Positions 44,802 to 55,050 are shown, counted from the first letter of the stretch. The stretch: 64,000 nt of DNA from Rhodanobacter fulvus Jip2 (GCF_000264315.1 NZ_AJXU01000007.1:108600-172599), one strand, 5' to 3'. Notes: a model not told the origin generated them from the sequence alone. Made by a program: numbers and translations.

Positions 44802-45385
44802 GGGTACAGCAGGCGATGGGTCCAGGTCTGGCCGTGGCGGTTCCAGCGCACGCGCTCGTGCAGGCGGAACTCCGCGCCGTACCAGAACTCCAGCGTGTCC
44901 GGCTCGACCACGAAGCCGCCCCAGTGCGGCGGACGGCTGACGTCGCGGCCGGCGAATTCCTGCTCGTAGCGTTCCACCCGCTGCTCGAAGGTCTGTCGAT
45001 CGGGCAGCGTCTGCGATTGCAGCGACGCCCAGGCGCCGATCTGGCTACCGCGCGCACGGGTGGCGAAATAGGCGTCGGATTCTTCGTCCTGCAATTTGCG
45101 GGCGTGGCCTTCCACGCGCACCTGCACACCGTGACGGACCTGCTTCCAGTGAAAGCACAGCGCCACCTGCGGGTGCGCTTCCAGTTGGGAACCCTTGTCG
45201 CTTGCGTAATTGGTAAAGAAGCGGAAGCCGCGCTCGTCCGCGCCCTTGAGCAGCACGATGCGTGAGGCCACGCGACCGGAGGCATCCACCGTGGCCAGGT
45301 TCATCGCGGTCGGCTCGGGGTCGCCGCTGGCCCTGGCCTCCTCCAGCAACTGCTGGAAAGTGTGCAACATCTCGGAATTAAGCAT
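44798..45385 (-). CDS. pdxH: Pyridoxine/pyridoxamine 5'-phosphate oxidase
   Basis: 195-residue FMN enzyme that makes pyridoxal 5'-phosphate. Seen: AMNLATVDASGRVASRIVLLKG, GFRFFTNYASDKGSQL, RVEGHARKL, PPHWGGFVVEPDTLEFWYG and the C-terminal RLHERVRW with HRLLYP. First gene of pdxH-yjbQ-BtuF-like. It is 20-25 residues shorter at the N-terminus than E. coli PdxH, which is common. Confidence 0.95.
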   Translation of the reverse strand: MLNSEMLHTFQQLLEEARASGDPEPTAMNLATVDASGRVASRIVLLKGADERGFRFFTNYASDKGSQLEAHPQVALCFHWKQVRHGVQVRVEGHARKLQDEESDAYFATRARGSQIGAWASLQSQTLPDRQTFEQRVERYEQEFAGRDVSRPPHWGGFVVEPDTLEFWYGAEFRLHERVRWNRHGQTWTHRLLYP

Positions 45386-45542
45386 GGCTTTTGAAACTTT
45401 TCCTTGAATCGTGGCCCGCGCGCGCCATCATGGGGCAGATGGATACCTCACATATTAGCTCAATCCCCCCGCCAGCCCGCGCCGCACGGCGGGTATCCGC
45501 CGCCCGCGGCACGGTGCCGCCGCACGTCACGGCGCGGTACGA

Positions 45543-46373
45543 ATGAAGGCTCTCGCGGACACCCAGAACGAGGCACTGGCCGGCCATTTGCTGGATCACT
45601 ACGCCGGCCGCATCGCCCGTTCGCGGCGGCCGTACGTGCTGGCGCTTTCCGGCCTGCAGGGCAGCGGCAAGAGCACGCTGGCGCGGGTGATGAAAGCGCA
45701 GGCCCAGGCGCGTGGCTGGGCCACCGAAGTGCTTTCGCTGGACGATTTCTACTACGCCCGCAGCGAGCGCGAGGCGTTGTCCCAGCAGGTGCATCCGCTG
45801 TTGCGCACGCGCGGCGTGCCGGGCACCCACGAGATCGAGTTGCTGATGTCGGTGCTGGCGGCGCTGCCGCATGCGTCGGACAAGCTGCCGGTGACCCATC
45901 CGCGTTTCGACAAGGGCCGCGACACCCGTTTTCCACCCTCGCGCTGGCCGCGCATCAAGCGCGCGCCGAAGCTGGTGATCGTGGAAGGCTGGGCGCTGGG
46001 CATCCGGCCGCAGGCGCAATCGGCGCTGCTCGCCCCGATCAACGATCTGGAACGCCGCGAAGACGCCGACGGCAGCTGGCGCCGCTGGGTGAACAAGCAA
46101 TTGCGCAGTTACCAGCCGCTGTGGCGCAAGTTCGACGCGCTGATCGTGCTGCAGGCACCGGGCTGGAACATCGTGCGCCGCTGGCGCGGCCAGCAGGAGC
46201 AGGATTTGCTGGCCCGTCATGCGCCGCTGGCGATGGATGCCGACGCCATGGATCGCTTCCTGTCGCATTTCGAACGGCTGAGCCGCCACGCGCTGGCCAC
46301 CCTGCCCGTGCTGGCCGACAGCTGCGTGGAGTACGACGACGAGCGCCACGTCACCGGCCTCAGCCACGATTGA
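45543..46373 (+). CDS. D-glycerate 3-kinase-like P-loop kinase
   Basis: 276 residues. Walker A GLQGSGKST at 37-45, SLDDFYYAR after it, GVPGTHEIELL, and a Walker B-like LVIVEGWALG. This matches the plant-type glycerate 3-kinase/YggC branch of the PRK-like P-loop family, which phosphorylates glycerate or a related sugar acid; substrate is by family only. It is divergent from pdxH. Confidence 0.82.
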   Translation: MKALADTQNEALAGHLLDHYAGRIARSRRPYVLALSGLQGSGKSTLARVMKAQAQARGWATEVLSLDDFYYARSEREALSQQVHPLLRTRGVPGTHEIELLMSVLAALPHASDKLPVTHPRFDKGRDTRFPPSRWPRIKRAPKLVIVEGWALGIRPQAQSALLAPINDLERREDADGSWRRWVNKQLRSYQPLWRKFDALIVLQAPGWNIVRRWRGQQEQDLLARHAPLAMDADAMDRFLSHFERLSRHALATLPVLADSCVEYDDERHVTGLSHD

Positions 46374-46389
46374 GCCCGCGCTTTCGGGA

Positions 46390-46414
46390 GTCGGGACAGC
46401 ATTGCTGCCCCGAC
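46390..46414. terminator. Hairpin between convergent genes
   Basis: GTCGGGACAGCA (46390-46401) and TGCTGCCCCGAC (46403-46414) form a 12-base stem with one mismatch. It sits between the convergent glycerate-kinase-like and dodecin genes. No T tract follows, so this is a probable but weak terminator. Confidence 0.5.
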
Positions 46415-46430
46415 CCGACATCCCCCCGAA

Positions 46431-46634
46431 TCAGTCGACGACGAAGTTGACCTTCATGTTGACGCGCCACTCGGTCACCGTACCGTCGTCCCTGGTAACC
46501 ACCTTGATCTCGTTGACCCAGGCGCCCTTGATGTTCTTGACCGACTCCGCCGCCTTCTTCAAACCGTGCTGCACGGCGTCTTCCACGCCCTTGCTGGACG
46601 AAGCGTTGATTTCAATGACCTTGGCTACCGACAT
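46431..46634 (-). CDS. Dodecin family flavin-binding protein
   Basis: 67 residues, the usual dodecin size. MSVAKVIEINASSSKGVEDAV gives strand 1 and the helix; GAWVNEIKVV carries the conserved Trp that stacks on flavin; WRVNMKVNFVVD is the last strand. Twelve copies assemble into a hollow sphere that stores riboflavin/FMN or CoA. ATG 46634 has GGAG ten bases upstream. Confidence 0.93.
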   Translation of the reverse strand: MSVAKVIEINASSSKGVEDAVQHGLKKAAESVKNIKGAWVNEIKVVTRDDGTVTEWRVNMKVNFVVD

Positions 46635-46743
46635 GGCGTCAATCTCCGATTGAATCGTGCAAGCGGCACGAGGCGCCCCCCTTCCTGAAGCCCGAGTCTG
46701 GCCCGTGCTCCGTGCGGGAGACAAGCCGCATTGCAAAATCACC

Positions 46744-47088
46744 TCAGGTTGACGCTTCAACCTGCACGGCGGTGCCGTAGGCGAGCACTTCGGTAACGCC
46801 CTGGCCCACGTCGTTGGCGTCATAGCGCATCCCCACCACGCCATTGGCGCCCATCGCCGCGGCGTGCTGCAGCATCAGCTCGTACGCTTCCTCGCGTGCC
46901 TTCTCGCACAACTCGGTGTAGATCGAGATATTGCCGCCGACGATGGTCTGCAACGCCGCGCCGATATTGCCGACCACGCTGCGCGAACGCACCGTGATGC
47001 CGCGCACGATGCCCAGCGAACGCACGATGCGCCAGCCGGGAATGTCGTTGGTGGTGCTGACTTGATGATGCGGAACGGTGCTGGCCAT
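46744..47088 (-). CDS. YbjQ-family (UPF0145) protein
   Basis: 114 residues: [21 protein letters not shown], then [28 protein letters not shown] and EVLAYGTAV, the conserved YbjQ/DUF74 blocks. The fold is a small pentameric beta/alpha domain once labelled heavy-metal binding; no function is proven. The start ATG at 47088 follows the epimerase stop by 19 bases, so the two may be co-transcribed. Confidence 0.9.
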   Translation of the reverse strand: MASTVPHHQVSTTNDIPGWRIVRSLGIVRGITVRSRSVVGNIGAALQTIVGGNISIYTELCEKAREEAYELMLQHAAAMGANGVVGMRYDANDVGQGVTEVLAYGTAVQVEAST

Positions 47089-47107
47089 GACGGTTCTCCG
47101 TAGTGGG

Positions 47108-47941
47108 TCACTTGTCGAGCAACGCAGCGTAGCCGGCGCGCGAGTCCGGCCATTGCGGCACCCAGCCGCTGGCGCGCAGGCGGGCATTGCCGAGCCGCTT
47201 GCTGCCGATACCCGCCGGCGCCGGCCCCTCGGCCGGCAATGGGGCGCCGGCCAGGCGGGCCAGCTGATCGTAAAGCACATCCAGCGGCAACGGCGTGTCG
47301 TCCACGCCCAGGTACAGCGACTGCACCGCGGGGAGCGTCAACAGATGCGTGATCGCGCTGGCGGCATCGTCGACATGGATGCGGTTGGCCCAATGCGGAT
47401 GCTCGCGCGGTACCCGCACCTGGCCCGTACGCAGCCGTTCGACCAGTTGCAGCCGACCCGGTCCGTACAGACCAGCCAACCGCAGTGCTACCGACGGAAC
47501 GGATTGCGCGGCGAGCCAACGCTCGGCGTCCAGCAGGGCCTTGCCATTGAAACCCGGCGGCGCCGGCGCGGTGGTTTCATCCACCCACTCGCCACCGTGC
47601 GCGCCATAAACCGCCGTGGACGAAACAAACAGCACCCGCCGCAGCGTGCCGGTATCCAGCGCCTGCAGCAGATGCCGCAAGCCATCGACGAAGGTGGCCC
47701 GATAGGCCGTCTCGTCGCGCCGGTCGGGTGTGGGCAGGTAGACCAGTCGGGTGATTCCGGGCGGCAGGTCACGCAGCGTTTCGGCCTGGCGCAAATCCGC
47801 TCGCAGCCAGTGGATGCCGCTGGTGTCACCGACCGGCGGCATCCGCCGCAGCGCCCAGACACTGTCGCCACGGCCCTGCAGTTGTCGCGCCACGCGCAAG
47901 CCCAGATCACCGCAACCAGCCAGTAAAACGCGTTCGGTCAT
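47108..47941 (-). CDS. NAD-dependent epimerase/dehydratase-like protein (YeeZ type)
   Basis: 277-residue extended-SDR protein. Nucleotide-binding [10 protein letters not shown] at 9-18 (GxGxxG), [18 protein letters not shown] with the Tyr of the active site but without the usual YxxxK lysine in place, and [16 protein letters not shown]. This atypical branch resembles E. coli YeeZ, whose substrate is unknown. Divergent from aroK with 27 bases between starts. Confidence 0.85.
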   Translation of the reverse strand: MTERVLLAGCGDLGLRVARQLQGRGDSVWALRRMPPVGDTSGIHWLRADLRQAETLRDLPPGITRLVYLPTPDRRDETAYRATFVDGLRHLLQALDTGTLRRVLFVSSTAVYGAHGGEWVDETTAPAPPGFNGKALLDAERWLAAQSVPSVALRLAGLYGPGRLQLVERLRTGQVRVPREHPHWANRIHVDDAASAITHLLTLPAVQSLYLGVDDTPLPLDVLYDQLARLAGAPLPAEGPAPAGIGSKRLGNARLRASGWVPQWPDSRAGYAALLDK

Positions 47942-47968
47942 ATCGGCTTCTGCTGCTAAAGTTCACGG

Positions 47969-48523
47969 ATGAATCCGTCGTCCAGCCTCTTTCTCATCGG
48001 CCCCACCGGCGCCGGAAAAACTTCCGTCGGGCGGCGGCTGGCCAACCATTATGGTCTCTCGTTCATCGACCTGGACCAGGAGATCGAACGACAGACCGGC
48101 GTGGACATCCCCACCATCTTCGAGATCGAGGGCGAGGCGGGTTTCCGCCAACGCGAAAGCCTGCTGCTGGATGCCATCACCGCCCGCGGCGAAATTTTGC
48201 TGGCCACCGGCGCCGGCGCCGTGCTGGACCCGGCAAACGCCGACAGGCTGGCCACGCGTGGCTTTGTGGTGTGGCTGCAGGCAAGCATCGGGCAACAACT
48301 GGAGCGGCTGGAGCGCGATACGCATCGTCCCCTGCTGGCCGGCACCGATCGCCGCGCGCGGCTGCAGTCGATGGCGGAAATCCGCGAGCCGCTGTATCGC
48401 CGGATTGCCGACCTCGCCATCCCCGGCGGCAGCACCACCGTCGCCACGGCGGGCGACCGCTGCATCGATCTGATCGACCACCACTGGCAACGCCAACCCA
48501 TCAGGCCATCGCAAACCGCATGA
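47969..48523 (+). CDS. aroK: Shikimate kinase
   Basis: 184 residues. Walker A GPTGAGKTS at 11-19, shikimate-binding DLDQEIERQTG and IFEIEGEAGFRQRE, GAGAVLD and the lid RPLLAGTDR. It phosphorylates shikimate in the chorismate pathway. aroB follows with a four-base overlap, the standard pair. Confidence 0.97.
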   Translation: MNPSSSLFLIGPTGAGKTSVGRRLANHYGLSFIDLDQEIERQTGVDIPTIFEIEGEAGFRQRESLLLDAITARGEILLATGAGAVLDPANADRLATRGFVVWLQASIGQQLERLERDTHRPLLAGTDRRARLQSMAEIREPLYRRIADLAIPGGSTTVATAGDRCIDLIDHHWQRQPIRPSQTA

Positions 48524-49617
48524 ACGATTCGCATCTCTCCACCATTGAAGTCGCCCTCGGCACGCGACGCTACCCTGTATGGATCGGCCACGACCTGCTC
48601 GCCGACCGCAACCGCTGGCGCGCGATGCTGCGTGGCCGCCACGCGCTGGTGATCAGCAACACCACGGTGGCGCCGCTGTACCTGCAGCGTGTGGCGCAGG
48701 GGCTGGAAGGGCTGGAGTGGTCGTCATTCCTGCTCGAAGACGGCGAGGCGCATAAGTCTTTCGCCAACGTCGAGCGCGCGCTGCAGGCGCTGGCCGACCT
48801 GGGCGCCACCCGCGACGCCTGCGTGATCGCGCTGGGCGGCGGCGTGGTGGGCGACCTGGCCGGCTTCAGCGCGGCCTGCTGGATGCGCGGCATCGACTTC
48901 ATCCAGATGCCGACCACGCTGCTGGCGATGGTGGATTCCTCGGTGGGCGGCAAGACCGGCGTCAACCTGCCCGCGGGCAAGAACCTGGTCGGCGCGTTTC
49001 ACCAGCCACGCGCCGTGGTGGCCGACATCGACACGCTGGCCACCTTGCCCGAGCGCGAATACAGCGCCGGCCTGGCCGAGGTGGTGAAGGGTGCGGCGAT
49101 CGGCGATGCGCCCTTCTTCGAATGGCTGGAAAAACACGCCGATTCGCTGATGGCGCACAACACCGCGCTGCTGATCGAAGCCATCGCCCGCAAGGTGCGC
49201 TACAAGGCCGGCGTGGTGTCCCGCGACGAAACCGAACAGGGCGAGCGCGCCTTGCTCAACTGGGGCCATACCTTCGGCCACGCGCTGGAAACTGCCGGCC
49301 ACTACACCACCCTGCTGCACGGCGAAGGCGTGGCGGTGGGCATGGTGTTGGCCGCGAAGATGTCCGAACGGCTGGGCATGAGCGAGCCGGCCGACCGCGA
49401 ACGGCTGCAGCGCCTGCTGCAGCGTCTGGGGCTGCCCACGACGGTGCCCGCCGGCATGGACCCGCAGCAACTGCTGGAGCTGATGCGGCTGGACAAGAAG
49501 AACGCCAACGGCCAGCTGCGCCTGATCCTGTGGCGCGGTATCGGCAAGGCCGAAATCGTCGGTGGCGTGGATGAAACCGAGGTGCTGGCCGTGCTGCGGG
49601 CGGCCATGCCGGCCTAG
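48520..49617 (+). CDS. aroB: 3-dehydroquinate synthase
   Basis: 365-residue NAD- and metal-dependent enzyme, second step of the shikimate pathway. Seen: LLEDGEAHKS, GGGVVGDLAGF, QMPTTLLAMVDSSVGGKTGVN, KNLVGAFHQP and the zinc ligands in NWGHTFGHALE and HGEGVAVGM. Start ATG 48520 overlaps the aroK stop. Confidence 0.97.
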   Translation: MNDSHLSTIEVALGTRRYPVWIGHDLLADRNRWRAMLRGRHALVISNTTVAPLYLQRVAQGLEGLEWSSFLLEDGEAHKSFANVERALQALADLGATRDACVIALGGGVVGDLAGFSAACWMRGIDFIQMPTTLLAMVDSSVGGKTGVNLPAGKNLVGAFHQPRAVVADIDTLATLPEREYSAGLAEVVKGAAIGDAPFFEWLEKHADSLMAHNTALLIEAIARKVRYKAGVVSRDETEQGERALLNWGHTFGHALETAGHYTTLLHGEGVAVGMVLAAKMSERLGMSEPADRERLQRLLQRLGLPTTVPAGMDPQQLLELMRLDKKNANGQLRLILWRGIGKAEIVGGVDETEVLAVLRAAMPA

Positions 49618-49687
49618 GAACCTGGGCAGGTCGGCAGTGCGATAAACTGTGTGGTCCGGCAATGCGCCTTGCTCCATTCTGGAAACC

Positions 49688-49948
49688 ATGCGCCTCTACC
49701 TGCAAACCGTGCCCGTCAACGCCGACGCGCCACGCTATGTCCAGATCACGCTGGAGCAGGATCTGCTCGGCGGCTGGACGCTGTACCGCGAATCCGGCAC
49801 GCAGGGTGGCCGCGCCACGCTCAAACGCGAGCAATACCTGGAGCGCGACGAGGCCATTGCCGCCTTCGAGAAAAGCCGCGACGCGCAACTCAAGCGCGGC
49901 TTCCGCCTGATGTTCAGCCAAGGCCAGGAAGGCCCCTACGGACGTTGA
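49688..49948 (+). CDS. WGR-domain protein
   Basis: 86 residues that consist almost only of a WGR domain: [35 protein letters not shown] and [17 protein letters not shown]. In eukaryotes WGR occurs in PARPs and binds DNA ends; stand-alone bacterial copies are of unknown function. The ATG at 49688 is preferred over an upstream in-frame start at 49649 because conservation begins here. It ends just before hemE. Confidence 0.85.
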   Translation: MRLYLQTVPVNADAPRYVQITLEQDLLGGWTLYRESGTQGGRATLKREQYLERDEAIAAFEKSRDAQLKRGFRLMFSQGQEGPYGR

Positions 49949-49949
49949 A

Positions 49950-51017
49950 ATGACCGACGCGTTGAAAAACGACCGCTTCCTGCGCGCGCTGCGCCGCGAA
50001 GCCACCGACACCACGCCCATCTGGGTGATGCGCCAGGCCGGCCGCTACCTGCCCGAGTACCGCGCCACCCGCGAGCGCGCCGGCAGCTTCATGGGGTTGG
50101 CGCAGAACCCCGAATACGCCTGCGAAGTCACGCTGCAACCGCTGGAGCGGTTCGAACTGGACGCGGCGATCCTGTTCTCCGACATCCTCACCATTCCCGA
50201 CGCGATGGGCCTGGGCCTGTCGTTTGCGCAAGGCGAAGGCCCGCAGTTCGCGCACCCCGTGCGCAGCGCCGCCGACATCGCGAAGCTGGCCGTACCGGAC
50301 ATGGATGGCGAACTGCGCTACGTGATGGATGCGGTGCGCCTGATCCGCCGGGAACTGCACGGCCGCGTGCCGCTGATCGGCTTCTCCGGCAGCCCGTGGA
50401 CGCTGGCCTGCTACATGGTCGAAGGCCACGGTTCCAAGGATTTTGCCACGCTCAAGACCATGTGCTGGAACCAGCCGAAACTCGCCCATCAACTGCTCGA
50501 CACGCTGGCCCGCGCCGTTGCCACGTATCTGATCGCCCAGGCTGCCGCCGGTGCCCAGGCGCTGATGATTTTCGACACCTGGGGCGGCCTGCTCGGCCCC
50601 GCTCCGTTCCGCGAATTCTCGCTGCGTTACATGACGCGGATCGTGGCCGCACTGAAAGCCGACCCCGCATCACGCGATTTGCCGGTGACGCTGTTTTCCA
50701 AGGGCGCCGGCCAGCATCTTGCCGAGATGGCGGATACCGGTTGCACCGCACTCGGCGTCGACTGGACCATGGATCTGACGGACGCACGCCACGCCGTGGC
50801 CGGCAAGGTTGCGCTGCAAGGCAACCTCGACCCCGCCGTAATGCGCGCCAGCCCCGAGGTGATCCGTCGCGAAGCGCGCGCCGTGATGGACAGCTACGGC
50901 AACCATCCGGGGCACGTGTTCAACCTCGGCCACGGCATCACCCCGGAAGTCGATCCGGCCCACATGAAAGTGCTGGTGGACGAAGTGCATGCCTACGGGC
51001 GCACGTTGCGTTCCTGA
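49950..51017 (+). CDS. hemE: Uroporphyrinogen decarboxylase
   Basis: 355-residue haem-pathway enzyme that removes four carboxyl groups from uroporphyrinogen III. Seen: [12 protein letters not shown] at 27-38, [14 protein letters not shown] with the catalytic Asp, [26 protein letters not shown] and FNLGHGI. Its start codon follows the WGR stop by one base. Confidence 0.97.
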   Translation: MTDALKNDRFLRALRREATDTTPIWVMRQAGRYLPEYRATRERAGSFMGLAQNPEYACEVTLQPLERFELDAAILFSDILTIPDAMGLGLSFAQGEGPQFAHPVRSAADIAKLAVPDMDGELRYVMDAVRLIRRELHGRVPLIGFSGSPWTLACYMVEGHGSKDFATLKTMCWNQPKLAHQLLDTLARAVATYLIAQAAAGAQALMIFDTWGGLLGPAPFREFSLRYMTRIVAALKADPASRDLPVTLFSKGAGQHLAEMADTGCTALGVDWTMDLTDARHAVAGKVALQGNLDPAVMRASPEVIRREARAVMDSYGNHPGHVFNLGHGITPEVDPAHMKVLVDEVHAYGRTLRS

Positions 51018-51064
51018 CGACCCGCCATCAACCGGGAAGCGGCAACATCGGCGGCGCCGGCTTT

Positions 51065-51093
51065 TTGGCAGCCCGGCGCCGCGCCCGTACAAT
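51065..51093 (+). promoter_or_regulatory. Sigma-70 promoter of valS
   Basis: TTGGCA (51065-51070), a 17-base spacer and TACAAT (51088-51093). The -35 box lies in the loop of a GC palindrome (GCGGCGCCGG 51051-51060, CCGGCGCCGC 51073-51082) downstream of hemE. A start near 51100 gives a leader of about 45 bases. Confidence 0.65.
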
Positions 51094-51146
51094 TACCGTT
51101 TCGCCAAGACAAAACGTGCGCCCCACGCGCGCCATCGAGCACACCC

Positions 51147-54038
51147 ATGGAAAAGAGTTTCGAGCCCGCCCAGATCGAGTCGACGTGGTACGCGCACTGG
51201 GAAGCCAGCGGCGCGTTCAAGCCGTCGGGCCAGGGCGAGCCGTACTGCATCCTGCTGCCACCGCCGAATGTCACCGGCACGCTGCACATGGGGCATGCGT
51301 TCCAGCAGACTGTGATGGACATGCTGGTGCGCTACCAGCGCATGCGCGGCATGAACACGCTGTGGCAGGTCGGCACGGATCACGCGGGCATCGCCACCCA
51401 GAAGATCGTGGAAAACCAGCTGGCGGTCGAGGAAAAGACGCGGCACGACCTGGGCCGCGAGGCGTTCATCGAACGCGTGTGGAAGTGGAAGGAGGAATCC
51501 GGCTCCACCATCACCAACCAGATGCGCCGTATCGGCGCGGCGGCGGATTGGTCGCGTGAACGCTTCACCATGGACGAAGGCCTCTCCGCGGCCGTGCGCA
51601 AGGTGTTCATCGACTGGTATCGCGCGGGATTGATCTACCGCGGCAATCGGCTGGTGAACTGGGACCCGGTGCTGGGCACCGCGGTGTCAGATCTGGAAGT
51701 GAACAACGTCGAGCGCGACGGCCACATGTGGTCGATCCGCTACATGACCACCGACGGCGCCGCCTCGCTGGTGGTCGCCACCACCCGTCCGGAAACCATG
51801 CTGGGCGACGTGGCCGTGGCGGTGCATCCGGAGGACGAACGCTACGCACCGCTGATCGGCCAGATGCTGCACCTGCCGTTGACCGGCCGGCAGATTCCGG
51901 TGATCGCCGACGATTACGTGGACAGGGATTTCGGCACCGGTGCGGTGAAGATCACGCCGGCGCACGATTTCAACGATTACGCGGTCGGCCAGCGCCACAA
52001 GCTGGCACCGATCGAGATCTTCACGCTGGACGCGAAGGTCAACGACAACGCACCGGAGAAATACCGCGGGCTGGATCGTTACGACGCGCGCAAGGCGGTG
52101 CTGGCCGACCTCGACGCCGCCGACCTGCTGGTCGAAACAAAACCGCACAAGCTGCAGGTGCCGATAAGCCAGCGCTCGGACGCCGTGATCGAGCCGATGC
52201 TGACCGATCAGTGGTTCGTCGACCTCACTTCCGAAACGTTGGCGGATGGACGTCCAGGCGGCCGCAAGGCGATCACCGAGCCGGCGCTCGATGCCGTGCG
52301 CAACGGCGACATCAAGTTCGTGCCGGAGAACTGGAGCACCACCTACACGCAGTGGCTGGACAACATCCAGGACTGGTGCATCAGCCGCCAGCTGTGGTGG
52401 GGCCATCGCATCCCGGCGTGGTACGACGGGGCCGGCAACATCTTCGTGGGCGAGGACGAAGCCGATGCGCGCGCCAGCGCCAGCACGGCGCCGGTCGGCG
52501 CGCTGCGCCAGGACGACGACGTGCTCGACACCTGGTTCTCCTCCGCACTGTGGCCGTTCTCCACCCTGGGCTGGCCGGCCGAGGGCCCGGTGAAGAACGA
52601 GCGCGGCGAAGTGGTCGCGAACTGGGAGCAGGACAAGATCTTCCTGCCCAGCGCGGTGCTGGTCACCGGCTTCGACATCATCTTTTTCTGGGTCGCCCGC
52701 ATGGTGATGGCGACCAAGTACTTCACCGGAAAGATTCCGTTCCGCGAGGTCTACATCAACGCCATCGTGCGTGATGCGGAAGGCCAGAAGATGTCCAAGT
52801 CCAAGGGCAACACGCTGGACCCGCTGGACCTCATCGACGGCATCGAACTGGAACCGCTGGTGGCGAAATCCACCAGGTCGCTGTTGATCCCGCAGGTGCG
52901 CGCCAAGGTCGAGAAGCGCATCCGCAAGGACTACCCCGACGGCATTCCCGCGATCGGCACCGACGCGCTGCGCTTCACCTTCGCCGCGCTGGCCAGCTAC
53001 AGCCGCACGATCAACTTCGACATCAAGCGCGCCGAAGGCTACAAGGCGTTCTGCAACAAGTTGTGGAATGCGGCGCGCTTCGTGTTGATGAATCTTGACG
53101 CCGACCCGGCTACCGCTGTGGGAGCGACTTCAGTCGCGATGCCTTCAATCGGCATCGGCAAAAGCATCGCGGCTGAAGCCGCTCCCACAGCGCCCGCAAC
53201 CGAAGCGGAGCGGTGGATTCTCACCCGCCTGAAGCAGACGCTGGCCGAGGTGGAGCAGCATTTCGTCAGCTACCGCTTCGACCATCTGGCGCAGTCGTTG
53301 TATGAGTTCGTGTGGAACGAGTACTGCGACTGGTTCCTGGAGCTGTCCAAGCCCGCGTTGAATGGCGATGATGCTGCCGCCGCCGCGTCGACCCGGCGCA
53401 CCTTGCTGGTGGTGCTGGAATCGGTGCTGCGCGCGCTGCATCCGGTGATTCCGTTCATCACCGAGGAGATCTGGAAAGACGTGGGGCCGAAGCTCGGCCT
53501 GACCGAGGAAAGCCTGATCCACCGGCCGTGGCCGAAGGCCGAGGACATCGTGGCGGATCACGCGGCGACGGGCGAGATCGAGTGGTTCAAGAACGTGTTG
53601 TCCGGCATTCGCAAGATCCGTTCGGAAATGAACATCTCGCCGGCCAGGACGATCCCGCTGCTGTTCGCCGACGGCGACGCCAGCGACAACGCGCGGGTGG
53701 CCAAATTCGCGGCGCAGATCAGCTTCCTCGCCCGTACCGAAACGCCGCAATGGATCGAAGCCGGCGCCGATGAGCCGGCATCGGCCGCGGCCGTGGTGGG
53801 TGCGCTGCGGGTGATGATTCCGCTGGCCGGGCTGATCGATCTGGCGGCGGAAAAGGTGCGACTGGCCAAGGAGATCAGCCGCATCGAAGTCGAAATCAAA
53901 AAGTGCGAGGGCAAGCTGGGCAACGCCAGCTTCGTCGCCAACGCCCCGGCCGAAGTCGTCGCCCAGGAGCGCCAGCGCATCACCGACTGGAACACCACGC
54001 TGGGTGCGTTGCGCGAGCAGGCGCAGAAGCTGGGGTGA
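51147..54038 (+). CDS. valS: Valyl-tRNA synthetase with an in-frame REP insertion
   Basis: 963-residue class I synthetase. HMGH (47-50) and KMSKS (548-552) form the ATP site; the CP1 editing domain lies between ([32 protein letters not shown]), and the C-terminal coiled coil is present ([20 protein letters not shown]). Residues about 657-682 ([26 protein letters not shown] in two halves) are encoded by a complete REP pair, just before [12 protein letters not shown] in the anticodon-binding region. The frame is intact through it. Promoter at 51065-51093. Confidence 0.96.
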   Translation: MEKSFEPAQIESTWYAHWEASGAFKPSGQGEPYCILLPPPNVTGTLHMGHAFQQTVMDMLVRYQRMRGMNTLWQVGTDHAGIATQKIVENQLAVEEKTRHDLGREAFIERVWKWKEESGSTITNQMRRIGAAADWSRERFTMDEGLSAAVRKVFIDWYRAGLIYRGNRLVNWDPVLGTAVSDLEVNNVERDGHMWSIRYMTTDGAASLVVATTRPETMLGDVAVAVHPEDERYAPLIGQMLHLPLTGRQIPVIADDYVDRDFGTGAVKITPAHDFNDYAVGQRHKLAPIEIFTLDAKVNDNAPEKYRGLDRYDARKAVLADLDAADLLVETKPHKLQVPISQRSDAVIEPMLTDQWFVDLTSETLADGRPGGRKAITEPALDAVRNGDIKFVPENWSTTYTQWLDNIQDWCISRQLWWGHRIPAWYDGAGNIFVGEDEADARASASTAPVGALRQDDDVLDTWFSSALWPFSTLGWPAEGPVKNERGEVVANWEQDKIFLPSAVLVTGFDIIFFWVARMVMATKYFTGKIPFREVYINAIVRDAEGQKMSKSKGNTLDPLDLIDGIELEPLVAKSTRSLLIPQVRAKVEKRIRKDYPDGIPAIGTDALRFTFAALASYSRTINFDIKRAEGYKAFCNKLWNAARFVLMNLDADPATAVGATSVAMPSIGIGKSIAAEAAPTAPATEAERWILTRLKQTLAEVEQHFVSYRFDHLAQSLYEFVWNEYCDWFLELSKPALNGDDAAAAASTRRTLLVVLESVLRALHPVIPFITEEIWKDVGPKLGLTEESLIHRPWPKAEDIVADHAATGEIEWFKNVLSGIRKIRSEMNISPARTIPLLFADGDASDNARVAKFAAQISFLARTETPQWIEAGADEPASAAAVVGALRVMIPLAGLIDLAAEKVRLAKEISRIEVEIKKCEGKLGNASFVANAPAEVVAQERQRITDWNTTLGALREQAQKLG
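53115..53191. repeat. REP-type inverted pair (copy 3) inside valS
   Basis: GCTGTGGGAGCGACTTCAGTCGCGATGC (53115-53142) and GCATCGCGGCTGAAGCCGCTCCCACAGC (53164-53191) around a 21-base spacer. Same element as at 707-785 and with longer perfect arms. It is read in frame with no stop codon. Confidence 0.95.
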
Positions 54039-54053
54039 TCGGTCCGATCTTGC

Positions 54054-54076
54054 AGGAGCGCCCCTTGTGCGCTCCT
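54054..54076. repeat. Short repeat hairpin between valS and rimI
   Basis: AGGAGCGC (54054-54061) pairs with GCGCTCCT (54069-54076) around CCCTTGT. It resembles the half-element in 5024-5053. The rimI stop codon lies within its right arm. Confidence 0.65.
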
Positions 54077-54515
54077 ACGAGGGCAGCAGATCGAGCGCCA
54101 TCACGATCGCCTCTTCGCGTCCGTTGCGTGCCGGGTAGTAGCGCGGACGCCGGCCGATCTCGTGAAAACCGATCGACGCGTACAGGGCGCGGGCATCGGC
54201 ATTGGACGGTCGTACTTCCAGGAACACGCGTTCGGCGCCGTTCCAGCGCGCGCTGTCCAGCAGCCGGCGCAGCAGGTAACGGCCCAGGCCCTGGCCACGC
54301 CGTTGCGGGCTGATGCAGATGTTCAGCACATGCGCCTCGCCCGCGCCCAGAGAAAGAATGCCGTAGCCCGCGGTGACGTCATCCACGACCAGCACCCAGC
54401 ACGGATAGCCGGCCTTGAGGCAATCGGCAAAGACGCCCGGCGACCAGGGGAATTCATACGAGGCCAGCTCGATCTCGCCAACGGCGGCAAGATCGTCCGC
54501 CGTCATCGTGCGCAT
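54075..54515 (-). CDS. rimI: Ribosomal protein S18-alanine N-acetyltransferase
   Basis: GNAT acetyltransferase of 146 residues. Acetyl-CoA site RRGQGLGRYLL, preceded by VLNICISP, and the RimI-typical EFPWSPGVFADCL and EVRPSNADARALYASIGFHEIGRR with YYPARNGREEA near the end. ATG 54515 fits the usual family length; GTG 54545 or 54575 would add N-terminal residues and overlap the upstream gene. Confidence 0.92.
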   Translation of the reverse strand: MRTMTADDLAAVGEIELASYEFPWSPGVFADCLKAGYPCWVLVVDDVTAGYGILSLGAGEAHVLNICISPQRRGQGLGRYLLRRLLDSARWNGAERVFLEVRPSNADARALYASIGFHEIGRRPRYYPARNGREEAIVMALDLLPS

Positions 54516-54549
54516 CCGGGCCGAGGGATGAGCGAGCGCGGCCACGACG

Positions 54550-55050
54550 TCAGCCCGTGACGCCGGCCAGCGCACGGTGCAGCGTGCGCACTGCGGTCCA
54601 CAGGCGCCGCTTGGAGGCTGCCTGCGACAGCACCTGCGACGGCTCGTCGACCAGCACGATCTGCGCGCGCTGCATCACCTCGGCCGGCAGGCTGCGGCCC
54701 AGCGCGTGGGCCTGGGCTTCACCGAACACCAGATACGCGCGCGCCGCTGGCGGTGTCTCCGCCAGTTCGCCCGCCGCATTCACGCGCACCCGCGCGGCGC
54801 GCGCCAGCCAGGCGCCACAGGCGCCGAACGTGCGTCCCAGCAGGTCGAGCTCACGCGTGGCGCAGCTGCCCGGCAGGATCACCACGCAGGCGCCTGGCGC
54901 ATCGTCGCCCCGCACCGGCGACGCAACCATGATGTCTTCTTGTGTAGTCGGCGGCGTGGGCGCGGCGCGGCGTACCCACGGCACCATGCCCAGCGCGCGC
55001 AACACCCGCGCACGATGGACGGCATCGACGTGGCTCGCGGCCACGTTCAT
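54550..55050 (-). CDS. Candidate DNA polymerase III psi subunit (HolD-like)
   Basis: 166 residues, not recognised by strong motifs. The N-terminus RVLRALGMVPWVRR (15-28) resembles the LxxLGIxxWxLRRP start of E. coli HolD, and the end KRRLWTAVRTLHRAL resembles its C-terminal helix. The middle has short hydrophobic strands (ACVVILPGS, AYLVFGE, AQIVLVDEP). holD also precedes rimI in E. coli. If correct, it would join the clamp loader to chi and SSB. It overlaps pssA by four bases. Confidence 0.6.
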   Translation of the reverse strand: MNVAASHVDAVHRARVLRALGMVPWVRRAAPTPPTTQEDIMVASPVRGDDAPGACVVILPGSCATRELDLLGRTFGACGAWLARAARVRVNAAGELAETPPAARAYLVFGEAQAHALGRSLPAEVMQRAQIVLVDEPSQVLSQAASKRRLWTAVRTLHRALAGVTG

